A stretch of 64,000 nt of DNA, from assembly GCF_002776525.5 (NCBI RefSeq), contig NC_045446.1, positions 62,054,160 through 62,118,159 of the forward strand, given 5' to 3'. Of the stretch, positions 20,499 through 33,400 are shown piece by piece. Within the stretch, counting starts at the first letter, position 1. Every line of letters starts with the position of its first letter. The position numbers and the translations under genes are program-made. Below the pieces are notes generated by a model that had not been told where the DNA came from, ran no database searches, and was given only the letters and a program-made list of their open reading frames with translations. Source of the stretch: Piliocolobus tephrosceles. Lineage: Eukaryota > Chordata > Mammalia > Primates > Cercopithecidae.

Positions 20499-20817
20499 GG
20501 ATTATTCAATAGAGGCATCCTGACATCTGTGCCTGTCCCAGGAGGGAGTATGGGAGAGAGGGACTGCCACACAGAAGCTAAAGACAAAACCTGCTTCAGG
20601 GGAACACAGGCTCTTGAAAAAGAAGAGAGAATAGCCCGTAATGCTCCCCAGGAGCAGAGGCCAGTAATGGAGACTGGGAAGACCCTGGAAAGGTGCACCC
20701 CCAGGAAAAGGGATGAGAGAAAGGAGGTGGTCTGGAAGACTCAGTGGGGACAAGGTAGGCTCCAAAGAGCCTAGATTTCCCCTCCTTTTCCCACATAGAT
20801 CAAGGCAACTCAGTACT

Positions 20818-21478
20818 CACGGGAGAAAAATAGACTTTATTTACAAGTAATAACATTTAGAAAAGATCCATCCCCGGCCCTTAAAAACCTTCCCATCACT
20901 CCAAATCCCACCCCAGTGCAAGTCTGGGGAAGGTAGGGTGTGAGCTGCCGCTGAAGGCTGTCCCCCCAACCCCACTCCTGAGACACAGGCCCATCGTCCT
21001 GGGAAAGAGCATCCTCTGGCAGGTGCTCCCACCAGGTCAGACCCAGTCCTGAACTTCAAGAGTGAGGGCCCCTGCTAGGCCCAGCCTCCAGGAGAGCAGG
21101 AACCAGGGCCTACTCCTCTTATGGTCCCTTCTAGATCCAGAGGCTAAGAGGAAGACTGGCCAGGCCCAAGGACCCAGCCATCAAAACCAGCCTCAAATCT
21201 GGTTGTGATGGAGAAGTGACTTTGCTTTAAGAAAAAAGGAGGCAAAGTAGGGAGAGCGCCCACACTGTCCATGCTCCAGGCCTCCTGGGCCAGCTCTGAG
21301 AAGTTGCCAGTGAAGGTCCGGGGACCAGGTCAGGGTGCGGGCAGGCATCACTGTCTCTAGGGGTTTGGCTACTGTTGGCCTGGGAGCTGAGAGAAGGCAC
21401 TGAGAGGGACAGTAGAAGGAGGACCAGGTGAGGTCAGCATCAGGGACACAGGTGGGGCCACTCACTGGTACTGGCCCT
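20818..21478 (-). other. NUMA1: NUMA1 3' UTR
   Basis: Runs from the TAA stop to the poly(A) signal. GC-rich, with no repeat insertions seen. Confidence 0.75.
20836..20841 (-). terminator. NUMA1: AATAAA poly(A) signal, NUMA1
   Basis: The plus strand reads TTTATT, which is AATAAA on the NUMA1 strand, in TTGTAAATAAAGTC. Cleavage is expected about 15-20 nt beyond, near 20.82 kb. Confidence 0.75.
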
Positions 21479-21490
21479 TTAATGCTTTGC
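21479..21490 (-). CDS. NUMA1: NUMA1 terminal coding exon (AKH and stop)
   Basis: Only nine coding bases (GCAAAGCAT) and TAA lie in the last exon, after a CTTTCAG acceptor. This matches the human C-terminus AKH. Confidence 0.9.
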   Translation of the reverse strand, partial: AKH

Positions 21491-24400
21491 CTGAAAGAGA
21501 CAGTCACAAGGCCAGATGAGAACTTGGGATGCCAGCCTGCACCCACGGGTTCGGAAGACCTCTTCCTGCTCCCACGCCCCCATCTGGATCCCCCCCCTCG
21601 TGAGCCCCGGGGTTATGAGGCTGTGCCTGAGCAGCTCTGGGTGCTCTCCATGAGAATGGGGCCATCTGTCTTCTCTCCTTGGTAACGAGTAGCTACCAGG
21701 ACAGCGACACCTCTTACCCCGCACCCTCCAGCAGCCTGGTGTGGTCCTGTCTTGGATGCTACTCCGTGGGGCGGTCTAGGGGGTGCCCATGCTCCCATCG
21801 GGTTTCCCTCCCCCATCCTGCCAGTGGCCTCTACCTTGCCCTTGGCTCGAGGGGTGGCAGTGGTGGCAGCAATGGCAGCAGCAGTGGCGGCGCTGGCTGT
21901 AGTGGTGGCGATGCGCGGAGAACGGCGGGTTCCACTGCGAGTGTTGGGGGAAGCCTTGGACAGGGCCTTCTTTGAGGCTCCCCGCCGCAGAAGGCTGTTC
22001 CCTAGCTTCTTGGGTGTGTTGAGGATGCTGAAGGCCATTGACTGCCGCCGGTCAGCCTGCAAGGAAGGGCTGTCAGACTGGGAGACCCAATGCTGCCTTC
22101 CCAGGCCAGCCTGCTGTGTCACACTCTGCCAGCAAGGTCCTGCCAGCCCCAGCCTCACCTGTTTAGTTGAAGCTGGAGCCGCTTTCTTCTGGGCCTCAGT
22201 AGTGCTCCGTTTGCGCCCTTCATGTCGGTCTCGGGGAGTCATGGGGCGTGGGAAACAGCTGGTGGCCTTCTTAGACTATGGGGAAGAGGACAGTTAGGCA
22301 GACGGTAGCAAGAGGAGTCACATCTGAAGCCTGGTGTCTTGTCCTCTTAGAGCTGAGTGGACCTTGTAAGTCAACTTGTGCAACCTGCTTCCCTCCCCGA
22401 CTCTGGGCCAGAGTCTTCCCTTCCCAACAGTTCCCATCCATGGGTCAGGCCCTTGGAGAGAGGGAAGGAAAAGGGGAGAGAGGGAAGGCTCCCTTTAGTC
22501 CTTGGTGAGCTGGGTCTGACCTGGGCAATGCTCCAATGCTGGAGCAACACCCAGAAGCCTACCTCAGGAGTTCCAGGGCCCTGGTGGGGCTCTAAGGAGA
22601 CCCGTTTGCGCTGCTGCCGGGTGGTGATGCCAGTGCCCTCGGCTATCTGGATTGGCTGCATGCTGGCTCGGCGCAGGGTCTCCTGGGGATCTCCAGTTTT
22701 CATCTCCTCATCTGTGATGGTGCCCAGGCTCAGGGAAGGCTGCATGGGTGGAAGAGGCGGTCAGTGGACTGTAGCTGTGTGGAGATGGAGCAGGACCTGG
22801 GGCTGTCCCAGAACTCTGCACTTGCCCGCCATTTAGGGTAGGCGGACCCTTCCTACCTCTCATGAGGCCTCCCTTCCTGTTCTGCTTTCTACCTACACCC
22901 TGGGCAAATGGCCACAAGCAGTGCAGTCCCGACCAGATTCCTCTCTGAGCTCCTGCTCATCCCCAGGGACTTCACTCCTAAGCACCTTCCCTGCTGTCTG
23001 TTCTGCCTGGAAGCATGAGAAAGTCACCTTCCCCATCCTTGGCCAGTCAGCGATCCAGGGCTCTAGTGCTCAGGCTAGATCAGCAGGTGGGATTCTAAGG
23101 GAGGACAGGGATGGGAGGCCCTGCACAGTGACCCCAGGGCTCACCCTGGATTCCAGGGGATAGCAGGTCTTCAGGTGTGGGGGGCACACTCGATTGCGCT
23201 GCTGCAGCTCTGCAATGCGGTTCCAGTCATCCAGCTGCTCAGGCTCATCCTGGCAAGTGCCCATGTAGAAGCTGTTCCTTCCTGTGGATGGCAGGGAGGT
23301 GGGAACAAATGAGCCCGGAGTCAGCAGGTGGCCTGCTGGCCCTGGCATCTTGCCAGCCTTTGCTGCCACCTACCCCATAAACTTGAAGCCCAGCACACCA
23401 ATCTGATTCAGTGCCACAGGTGCAGGAGTATGGCACACAGACTTGCTATCCTAGGGGCTTGCTCACCGCCTTCTCCTTGGAGAGGGCAGAAGAGGTCACA
23501 CACAGAGGCTGCTACTACATCTTATTCACCCGCCAAGGCTTGGTGCCCAACACCCAGAGGAATGAATTAAGGACCAGGAATTGAGTCCCAGGGGCTCTCT
23601 GGTGCCCAAAGGACAAGCGCTTCCAAGAAGAGTCTGGCCAGCCTGGCCTTTCCAGCAGCCCATCACCACCTAAGGGCATGGAGGACTCCCCACAGCTAAG
23701 TGTCAATTGTGCTGGGAATCCCAGGCCCTTAACTCTGGCTAAGAGTGCCCCCAACACAGCCAGCCCCTAGATGGGCAGTTAAGAAAGGCCCTGAGGCTGC
23801 AGGAAGAAGGGGCAGGTGGAGGTGGACGGTAGCAAGGAGGCCAGCCTTGGATTTTTAAAAAGCTTTCCTCTTTTCCCTGTGCCACGATCCACCTTCCATT
23901 CTAATTTTGGGGTATAGTAAGTCCCTGTAGTCCCCTCACCTGGAGGGGCCCCACTGGACACCCTGGCCTGGGAGCGACGAGCAGAACTGCGAGTGGTGGG
24001 GCGGTAGCCAGGCAAGCTGAGCAGGGCTGAGTTGCCATAATCGGGAGAACTCAGGCGAGCTAGAGACTGAGTAGAGGATGTGGCTCGCAGGCTAGCCTGG
24101 GAAGCCGGAGCAGACCGCGTGCTATAGAAGGATGAGTTGGCGCTGTCTGGCTCTTCCACATCTAGCTTCTGGAAGAGAGAGTGAATCTGTTGCAATGGGG
24201 TGGGCCCTGGCACTGTACAGAAGCCTCCCATTCCCTCCCGAAGCCCTCAGATCCCACGGCACATCCATGCATTCCCAACAGCTTTGCAAAGGCCCTTAAC
24301 GTGTGTGTCTGCAAGAAACGGGCCTTGTTGACAGAAGCCCTCACAAGGTGGTGCTGAGGTTGTCAAGTCTCTTTTCTATGCATTTTTTTCATGGAGTCTA

Positions 24401-27400
24401 TTCATAATGCTTTGAGGGAGGGAATACGGAGTGTTTATCGGCCCATTTTAGAGGTGAAGTGCAAAGAAATGAAGTGACTAGCCCCAAATCACACTGCTAG
24501 GAAGTATCAGAGCTGGGGCTGCAGAAGTGCCCCTAACCAAGTCACTGCCCTTTTTAAGACCTCAGCTTTCCCACTGTAACACGGACTGGCTGCTCATCCC
24601 TGCGTGCTCCTGACTGAGTGCCCAATGCAAAGACGCCCTTGAGAGGAAGTGGGAATTGCTGCCCTGCAGCCCCTGTCCCGGCAGCCTGACCTTGGTCATG
24701 GTGATGTTGATGATCTGTGTGGTGCGCCGACGAGCAGAGCGGGTCTTACGACCTGAGTCCAGGAAGACATCTCCTAGGGAGTCCAGGCTGCTCTCCAGGG
24801 GGGCCTGACTCCGAGCAGGGATGGGAGTGAAGTAGAGACTCTCCAGGGATTCTACCTTGGGGGGCAGGCGCTGGGAGATAGGTGAGGCTGGTTCTCCAGG
24901 GACGCTGGTGCCGTCTGGCTGGGTACGAGGCAGCTTGCTATGGAAAGGAAACCTGCTGAGGTACAGTCCTTTGGACTAGAAGGCATTTTGTCCAGCCCTT
25001 TTCCTAAGTGACCATTTCCCATACTTACTACAAGCAGATGAGGTCAAGCAGCCCATCTCTCTGATTTTTCAGAGGTACCAAGGAAAACCCTTGACCTGGG
25101 CCTTCCTTTCAGTCCACTCCCCTGGCTTCTCCTAATACCTCCTCATAGTGGCAATGCCCAGACCCAGATGTCCCATCCTCACCAGATGCCCATGGCTGCT
25201 CCACAGCAAACACGTCCCAATCTAAGCCCACTTCGCTGTTCTTCCTCCTTCATCTCCCATTTCAGTGAATACAAGCACCCGCCACTCAGGCCCCCAAACC
25301 ATGAACATGGGCATAATCCTATGTTGTCCTGCTTGGGAAGCCCAATCACTAAGCTTCCTGAACAGCTCTCCTAACCACACCCTCTCCATGCTCATGTCCT
25401 TTCCCTGGTTTGTCTTATCTCCTCTCACCTAGACTCATCATGGCACTGACAGAGGCAGATGAGTGGTGACAAGCAAGGACTCAGGCCAGGCTGCACAGGG
25501 TCAAACCCCAGCTCTACCACTGGGGGACCTTGGGCAAGTGACTGCCCCTCTATGCCCCAGATTCATCTGTTAAAGGAGACAGAATAAACCTACCTCAGAG
25601 GGTTGTTGGGGGATGAATCAGGTATAATTGTTATGAGTGCTTTACGTCTAGCACAAAATAAGTACAATGTAAGTGTTTAATAAAAACAATATATATTTCC
25701 AGTCTTAACTTCTATACTGGCTATTAGAATAATCTTTTTAAGATGGAAATTAACCATGTACTCGTCAGTTTCAAATTCTTCCAAGGTTCCTTTTTTTTTC
25801 CCCTTAAACCTTTCAATTACAGCCACCAAGGTTTCCTCAATGCCTTTAGGATCCAGTCTTAATAGCCGGTCTCCAACGGGGAGTCCAGACGGCCCTCTAG
25901 GATCTTGGGCCTTCCTGGCCTTGCATCTCAGCCTAGTCAGGCTCTTTCACAGCCTCTGTTCACACTGCTGTTCTCTGTCAACCTGGCACACACACCTATG
26001 GATGCTTTCAAGATTCAGCAGGAGCGATAGCTTCCATGAAGCCTTTCTTGACCACTTGCTTTTTATTCCAACTGTGCCCTAAATAGACATCTGGTATAAT
26101 ACCTGTTTTTCTTTATTCTTCTCTAAGAATAAATTTAGATCACATCTTATCTCACCAGGATACAGCCTGATAAACAGCGGGTACTCCATAAACAACAGAT
26201 AGAGGGAGGAAGGGTGCCTTCTGACCTGGTGATACTGAGTGGGGTCCCCTCCTCGCAGCTCAGATCCAGGCTGTCAATACTCAAGTCCAGCGGGGGCTTA
26301 GCCTGGGGCTCACGGCTCTTTAAAGCATCAGTTGCCACCTGGAATTTGCCCAGGTCTCGAAGCTGCTGGTCTGCGTGGGCAACCTGAGAAGGAGAGGGCC
26401 AGGGGGAGAGTGAAGAAAAACCTAAGGCAGCAGTGGCCTGGAGGAGAGGGCACAGGGTCCAGTGGAATAGGGGTGAGGTGAGTCTGCCAGCCAAATTCTT
26501 ACCTGTGCCTCCAGGCTGCGCACCTGGGCAGTAAGGTGGCGGCATGTCTGTTCAGCCTCCTTGGTCTTCAGCCCAGCCTGCTGTAGCTCATGGCCCAGCC
26601 GTTCGGCTTCAGCTCGCAGCTCTTTGTTTTCCTTTTGCAGGTGCTCCAGGCTCTGCAGCTGCTCCTGCAGCTCTTGGTTCTGCTGCTTCTTGGCATCATA
26701 ATGAGTTTTGGCTTTCTCCATCTGTGGGCAGAGAGGATGGGTGGGTGGGGCAGAGGCTGGGGGGCAGGAGGAAGGTGGCATGGGCTGGGGCTGGGCTCCC
26801 TACCTGCAGCTTATAGTGCTCAGCTGCCTGCTCCTTCTGGCTCAACTGGGCTTGCAGTTCATTCAGCCGGGCCTGGAGGCGCTGGGCCTCCTGCTGGCTC
26901 TCACCTCCCTGAGCCTGGACAGCCTGAGAAGAAAGTCCACTCAGGAAAGCTTGTCTGCCCCCTCTACCCAAGTTCACTCATCTGCATCAGCCACTGGGGC
27001 TCCACAGGTGCTTCAGACTCCTGCACTTAGGAAGAGGAAGAAAACCACACCACCCCAGATACACTCCACCCGACTACAGCCTACTGAACCTGAAGTCCCA
27101 CACGCCCTTCAGTCCACATCCGTAGTGGCCTTTCCCTGACCAGCTCCTGCCCTATCTTTGCCTTCTTTGAGATCAGACACAAACTGTCTCACCCTCTTTG
27201 CATGCACACACAATCTCCCCTGGGAGGAAGGGAACCGATCCTCGAGGAACACCCAGGTGCGGAGCCTGGAGTGAGGCACTTGGCACGTGAGCTCTCTGAG
27301 GACAGAGGAACTTGTTTCTCCTCAAAGCCACTTTGAGAAGTCACTTCATCCCCTTTTCAGGAGGAAACTGAGTTCAGAGATTTAAGCAAATTGACCATAG

Positions 27401-30400
27401 CAACAATGACTAAATGGCAGAGTAAGATTTGGTCCACCTAACTCCAAAAGCCCATGGGGGCTTATTTATGATGCCCACACTGCCTCCTGTCCAGATCATA
27501 ACTCCTTAAGAGCAGGGCCTGATTCTCTGTCCATCTGCAAGGCCAGCAAGTACTTTGCTGTAGATACTGTATAGAAGCAGCCCACCCTTGCCTCTCCTAA
27601 CACAGGACAGGCCCCACAAGGAGCAGAATAAACATTTGTTATTGCAATCAAGACATGCTGTGGCACCATGGTATGAAGGTGAGCAGGCGAAATGAAGCTC
27701 TGAGCTCCCACCAACTCCTAGGACCCACCAGGGCTTTATTGAGTCCCAATACCACTGATGCCCAATTCCTTTGCCCCTGACTAAAGGCTGTGAAGCCTAG
27801 AACTGCAGAAAGCAAGTATTAAACCAAAGAAGGTGACACAGTTGGAAGCATTAAGAATGTTATTAAACTGCACTGTAATATTCAACACTGGTGACACTCG
27901 TTCTTTCCCTGCCCAGACTATCTGGACTTACATGGTTCAACAGAACTTTATGCAACGGTGGAAAGTTCTGTATCTGCGCTGTCCAATACAGCAGCCACAA
28001 ACCACATGTAGCTACTGAGCAGGGACACAATGTAGCTAGTGTGATTGAAGAACTGGATTTACTTTAATAAATTTCAATAACCACACATGACTAGTAGCTG
28101 CTGTAGTGGACAGTGACAGTTGAGAGATGGGAACCACCCTGGTTGTCTCTTGAGAGCTCCCAGAAGACACATGCAGGGGCTTCTAAGCCACAGGCTTCCT
28201 AGGAGGGCTGCCTGGAACACAGGGTGCCCCTCCTCTGCCCTGACACCCCCACGGCACGAGAGCTTAGAGAACAGCTTTCCTCCCCTGTCCAGAGGCCAGA
28301 CCCGTTCCCCCAGCTGCCCCACCTTCAGCTTCTGCTGCTGCACTTTGCTGGCTTGGTCAGAGTCAGCCAGTTTCTTCCTCAGTTCTTCCACCTGGGGAGG
28401 GAAGGGGGGGACAGAAGACTCAGGAGGACTTCCCCTGGATGTTCATCCCAGATGTCCACCCATCATGGGGTGGCCCAGACCAGGATCCCCCGTGTTCCTA
28501 GAATAAACTGAGGCCCTTTCTCTGGCCTCCCATTAGGGAACAGCCTGCTGCCCAGGCTGCGTGGCAGGGCCTGAATGAAGCAATCTAACACATAGATGTT
28601 GCCAGGGCCACCTGTCCATACTTGCCTCTACCCTGAGCCTGCAGAGACAGAGGTCTGCCCAACCCCTGTCACCCCCAGAATCAGAATTGGAGAGCTGACT
28701 CACCACCACCACCCTGCTGCTGCCACCACTCTGCAGCCGCAACCTTCCCAGGACCTAGTCTGTAATTCTAGCCGACATACTCAATGAATTGCCATGCCTC
28801 CCTCCCAGAAACTGCCAAAGCGCAAGCCCAAAGATGCTCAGACCTCTTCCCAACATCCACAGGCTGTTAGGGCTGGTGCTAGCAGCATGGCTGCTGTGGT
28901 TAGCACTGGGGGAACAGATTGCTGGAAGACAAGAGCAGGTGCAGCACATGTACTCCAAAGCCCACCCAACTCCCACAAAGAGGAGCACAGGGAGTAGGGG
29001 AAAAGAAAGAACATAACAGCCCCATGCACCCCTGGCTGCTTCAAGTATTCCGGGAGTTCAAGCATGACCAGGCAGCTTGGTCTCCTTGACCATTGCTTGG
29101 GCTCCATTGCTAACTGTTTGCTATTCACTTTGATTCTCCCCCATTATCACAGGCTCCTTAGAGGAAGAGGCGGGCCCAATTTTTCAGCAGTCCTGGGGCA
29201 GCTGCGTAGGAGAGTGATGGGGAAAGGGTGCTCTAACACTAGCTCTATAGCCTCGGTGTTCAGGCAACACAGAGATTCCCATGAGAAAGAGGCAGCCAGA
29301 CCATGTGACCCCCACTCCCCTGCCCCCATCTGGTACAGACCCCTCCTGCTACTTCACCCTCAGCCTTCCTGCTACAGACATCTCTATGCTGTGCTCGGGG
29401 TCAGAGCCCCAGAAAGTGATGGGCAAGTGTCCTGAGCCCACAATTCTCCCTAACCTGTGGGGGCTGCCTCGCATAATCACCTTCAAGGCTTCCATAAAGC
29501 TGTACTCTGGTAAAAAGGGACACAATGTTAAACGAGGCCCCCAGGTAATTCTGCCGTTCCTCTTAGTTGGGTATCCTTAACTAGACACAGTACTTGGGAA
29601 GTTTTAGAATCCCAAAGATTGTGTCTGTCATTGGTTCAGGTGTGGGAAAGATGAAGCCAGTGCTACCCTTGTCCCTGATAGGCAGATGAGAGAAGGTGCA
29701 GAAGGGTGGAGAGGCCGACCTGGGACGGGTGGGATGAAGCCCGAGAGAGCCTAGCACACCGCATTCCTGGGGAGCCTGGGCCTGGATTCCATGGCTTGAC
29801 CCTGCCCCCTTCACAAACAGTTCACAACAGGAGCTGGCGGAGGCAAGCTGCAGCCGGGCTCATGCACCGAGACTGGTCACCGTTTAAGCAGCCAGCATTT
29901 AGCGAGGACCCCAGGCATTACCTGTTTAGTTTGCTCTCTCTGAAATACCTCTAGCTGCTCCACCTGTACATGGGGGAGGGGCAATGGAGACAGAGTGAGA
30001 TGAGGCCAAAGAGGCACCAGCCCTGCTGCCAGGCTGACCTCACTGAGGCTCTGAGACTTTCCACTAAGGCGCTAGATTGACAATAAGTTTAAAAATGCCA
30101 GTTAAACTGATTCTAGTCCCCAGTGGCTCCTGAGGCATCCAGTGCAGGTGCACCTCTGAATGGGCTGGTGGTCATCACAGCTTGACTCTCTAGTGACAGA
30201 GCCTTCAGGAGAGGGGAGGCCACTGACATTTTCTTTAGGATGACAGGGGCAACAGACTTGAACTCCATCAGCCACCTCTCCTTTTCTGCCACCCAGTGAA
30301 TGAGGAAAAGCAAGACACTCCAGTGTAGGAGCCAGAGGCCCTGGAACACAGCGGATCGATGTCCCCACGCTTTCAGCTCCTGATCTTTGGGAGGGTGGTT

Positions 30401-33400
30401 GGGCTGAGTACCTTACCTGGTCAGTGAGTTTCTGCTTCTCTTCCTGGAACCGCTGCCTCTCCTCCAGGACCTTGACCTTGGCACCCTCATACTTGGCAGT
30501 CATCACCTCCAGCTCCCGGGCAGTGCTCTGTGCTTCCCGCTGCACCTCAGCCAGACGAGCCTCAGCATCAGCACGTACAGCTGCCAACTCTTGGACATAC
30601 TTCTCCCGGGCCTGGTCCAATTCCACTTCCAGAAACTGCCGGCCAAGGTTAGCCCGCTCACCCAGCCCCCGGTTCTCCTCTGCCAGCAGGCCATGCGCCT
30701 TCTTCAGCATGCTCAGCTGCTCTGCATAGCTGGCCTTCTCTGCCCGCAGCTGCTGAGCTGTTCGCTCCTGCTCTGCCACCTTCTGCCGCAGAGGAATCAG
30801 CTCCCCAAGCTCCCGCTGGGCCCTCAGCAGCTCTGCCCGCAGCCCCCCAGCTGCCTGCTTGCTCTGCTCCAGCTCCTCACGGTGGCGTTTCTCGGCAACG
30901 GCCTGCTCGGCCTGCAGCTGCTGGCAGAGGTGCTTAGCTGGCAGCAGCTCACTCACCAGGGCCTGTGTGCTGGTGTGCTCAAGCTGCAGGGTGGAGAGGG
31001 CCTGCTCTTTCTGAAAGAACTTCTCCTGCCATGCCTTCAATTCTTGGCCCAGCTCCTCTGCACGCTCAGCCTGTGAGGTCAGCTCCTGCCGCAGGTTCTC
31101 TGAAGCCACCCGCTGTTTCTCGGCCTCCTCCCGGAGACTCTGCACCTCCTCCCGCAAAGCAGAGCTGCGTTCTGCAGCTCTGGCACTGATGCTGGCTGTC
31201 TCTGCCTGGAGCAGGCGCAGCCTCTCTTCCAGCTTCTGGCTCTTCTCTGACTCAGCCATCACCAGCCGCTTCAACTCCTTGCTCTCCCCCTCCTTCTCCA
31301 GGACCTGGCGATTCAGGATGGACACCTCCTCCTCCAAGCTGCTGATGAGGCTGTTTTTCCTCTCAGCCTCTTGCTGGCCCCGGGCCACCTGGGCCTTCCA
31401 CTCATCTTCAGCCTTGCTGTGGTCTTGTACCTTGGTGCGGAGGGCAGCCAACTCCCTTTGGGCTGAGGCTAAGGCACTCTGACTGTGCCCGAGCTCCTGG
31501 GCCTTCTCCTCTAACTGGCCCTGCAGAGTCTCCAGAGCACTGTCCCGCTCAGCCCGGGAGGCCCGTTCAGCCTTGAGGCTGCGTTCCAGACTGTCGGCCT
31601 GCTCCTGCTGCTGCTGGCATTGCTGCTCCAGCTTGCTCACCTCTGCCCGCAGCGCCTCCAGCTTGGGGCCTGTTGGCTCTGTCCTGCCAGCAGCCTCAGA
31701 TTGGGCTCCTGAGCCAGATGCGTGCTCCTTTTCTTTCTTAGCCAGCTGTTCCTTCAGTTGCTTCATGGTTTGCCTAAGTTCCTCCAGCTCTTTTATCTGG
31801 GCTGCCTCCAGGCCACGAAGCTTGACCAACTCCTGGTCTTTGCCTTCCTTTTCCGTCAAGGCATGAGCTAGTGCCTCTTGCAGGGTAGCAAACTCCACAC
31901 GCTGCTCATTGAGGGCATTCTGCAGCCGCATCTCAAGCTCTGCTTTGGCTGCCTTCTCCAGGGCAAGATCAGCTTGGGCCCGACCCCGCTCCTGGGTCAG
32001 CCGTGCCACCTCTCTTTCCTGCTGCCCACGTTCCTCCTGCTGCTGCCCCTGGCTCTCCATCAGTGCGGCCCGCAGCCGCTCCAGCTCATTGCCCATCTGC
32101 TCTGCCTCCCGTTCCATAGCCTGCAGCGCTGCCTGTGTGCTGCAGAACTGGCGTCCCTGTTGCTCTTCCAGCCACTCGGGCTCTCTGTCCCCTGCCCTCG
32201 CAGGCTCCTTGACTAACTCCCGGGAGGCTGTTTCCTGCTGCTCACCTGCCTTGCGCACCAAAGTCTCCAAGCGGGCCACCTCTTTGCTAGTGGCAGCCAT
32301 CTTTTCCTGCAGAGCGGAGAGGTCGTCTGCAAGCTTCTGGGCCCTGACTTCCTTCTCTTGGACCTGCTGGAGTGCTCTGGCCAGGTTGGCGTGGAGCTCA
32401 GCTAGCTCATTCTGCTGCCGGCTTATCTGGAGCTCGCTGTGGGATTCTATGCCTGCCACCTTCTCCTTTGCCTCCTGTAGCTCCTGGCGGGCCTTCTCAC
32501 ATTCTTCCTTCAAAGTCATCAGCTGTTCCTGGAACATGGCGCCATACTGCGCCTCCTCTTGCTGGCTATCCTCATACCGTTCACGCCAGGCAGCTACTTC
32601 TTTGACGAGCTGCTCACACTCACTCTCAGCTGTGCGCTGGGCAGCTACGGCCTCTGCCAGCTCCTGCCGCAGGGCTTCAGTCTCGGCCTGATGGGCCTCT
32701 CCAAGCTGCTGTAATCGAGCCTCCAGCCCCTTGCGCCCAGCCTTCTCTTCTTCCAGCTCCTTTTGTTCCTGCTTATGCTGCTCCACCAGGCTTCGGGTCT
32801 CTGCCTTCAGCTCAGAGATACAACGCTGCTGCTCTTCCAGGGCATCTGCAGCCCTGCGCTTCTCCTCTTCAAGGCTGCCCTTGGTGACCTTCAAGGACTC
32901 TTTGAGGGCCTGGAGCTGCTCCTGGAGCTGATCCTTCTCCTGGGCCACCCTCTCTTTCTCAGTTGCTTTTTGCTGCTCAGACTGCAGCTGGAACTCTAGC
33001 TCTGCTACCTGGGCCTGGGCCTCATGCTGTTCCCGGCGGGCTGTCTCAACACGGGCGCGGAGTTCCTCCACCTCCTGGCTCAGCTCTGCCTTCTCCCGCT
33101 GGGCCTGTGTCACTGAGGTCTGAGCACTGTCCCGGGTTTCATTAGCCACCTGAAGTTGCTGCTGCAGAATCTCCAGCTTCGCAGCCTTCTCCTTCTCCAG
33201 TGCCTCCAGCTGCTGGAGAGCCGCATCCCGCTCTCTTAAGGAGGCCTCTCGCTCCTCTGCAGCAGTGGCCAGTTGCTGGGCGTGGTCCCGCCTAGTTACC
33301 TCCTGCTTCTCTGCTACCTCCTTCAACTGCTGCTCCTTCTGCTTCAGGCTACTGCTCAGCTGCTCCACCTGGTGGCGGAGGCCCTGGGAGGCCTGTTCTT

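Larger units (their letters stand above)
19873..20515 (+). other. IL18BP: IL18BP 3' UTR
   Basis: Non-coding tail, probably ending soon after CATAAA at 20493-20498. The part at about 20160-20360 resembles an L2 remnant (CCTGGTTGAAACGCCACCTC and following). Transcripts could extend further, because a longer human form is possible. Confidence 0.55.

Noticed and set aside
20214..20774. 186-aa frame downstream of IL18BP
   Set aside because: Lies in the IL18BP 3' UTR and repeat-derived sequence, with no known domain.
30102..30416. Extension of the giant NUMA1 frame by about 105 codons
   Set aside because: It lies past a good GTAAGG donor, loses the coiled-coil pattern at once, and downstream exons continue the human-like protein.
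31909..32691. 260-aa open frame on the plus strand
   Set aside because: It is antisense to the giant NUMA1 exon; its Ser/Cys/Arg-rich composition is the mirror of Glu/Gln/Leu coiled-coil codons.
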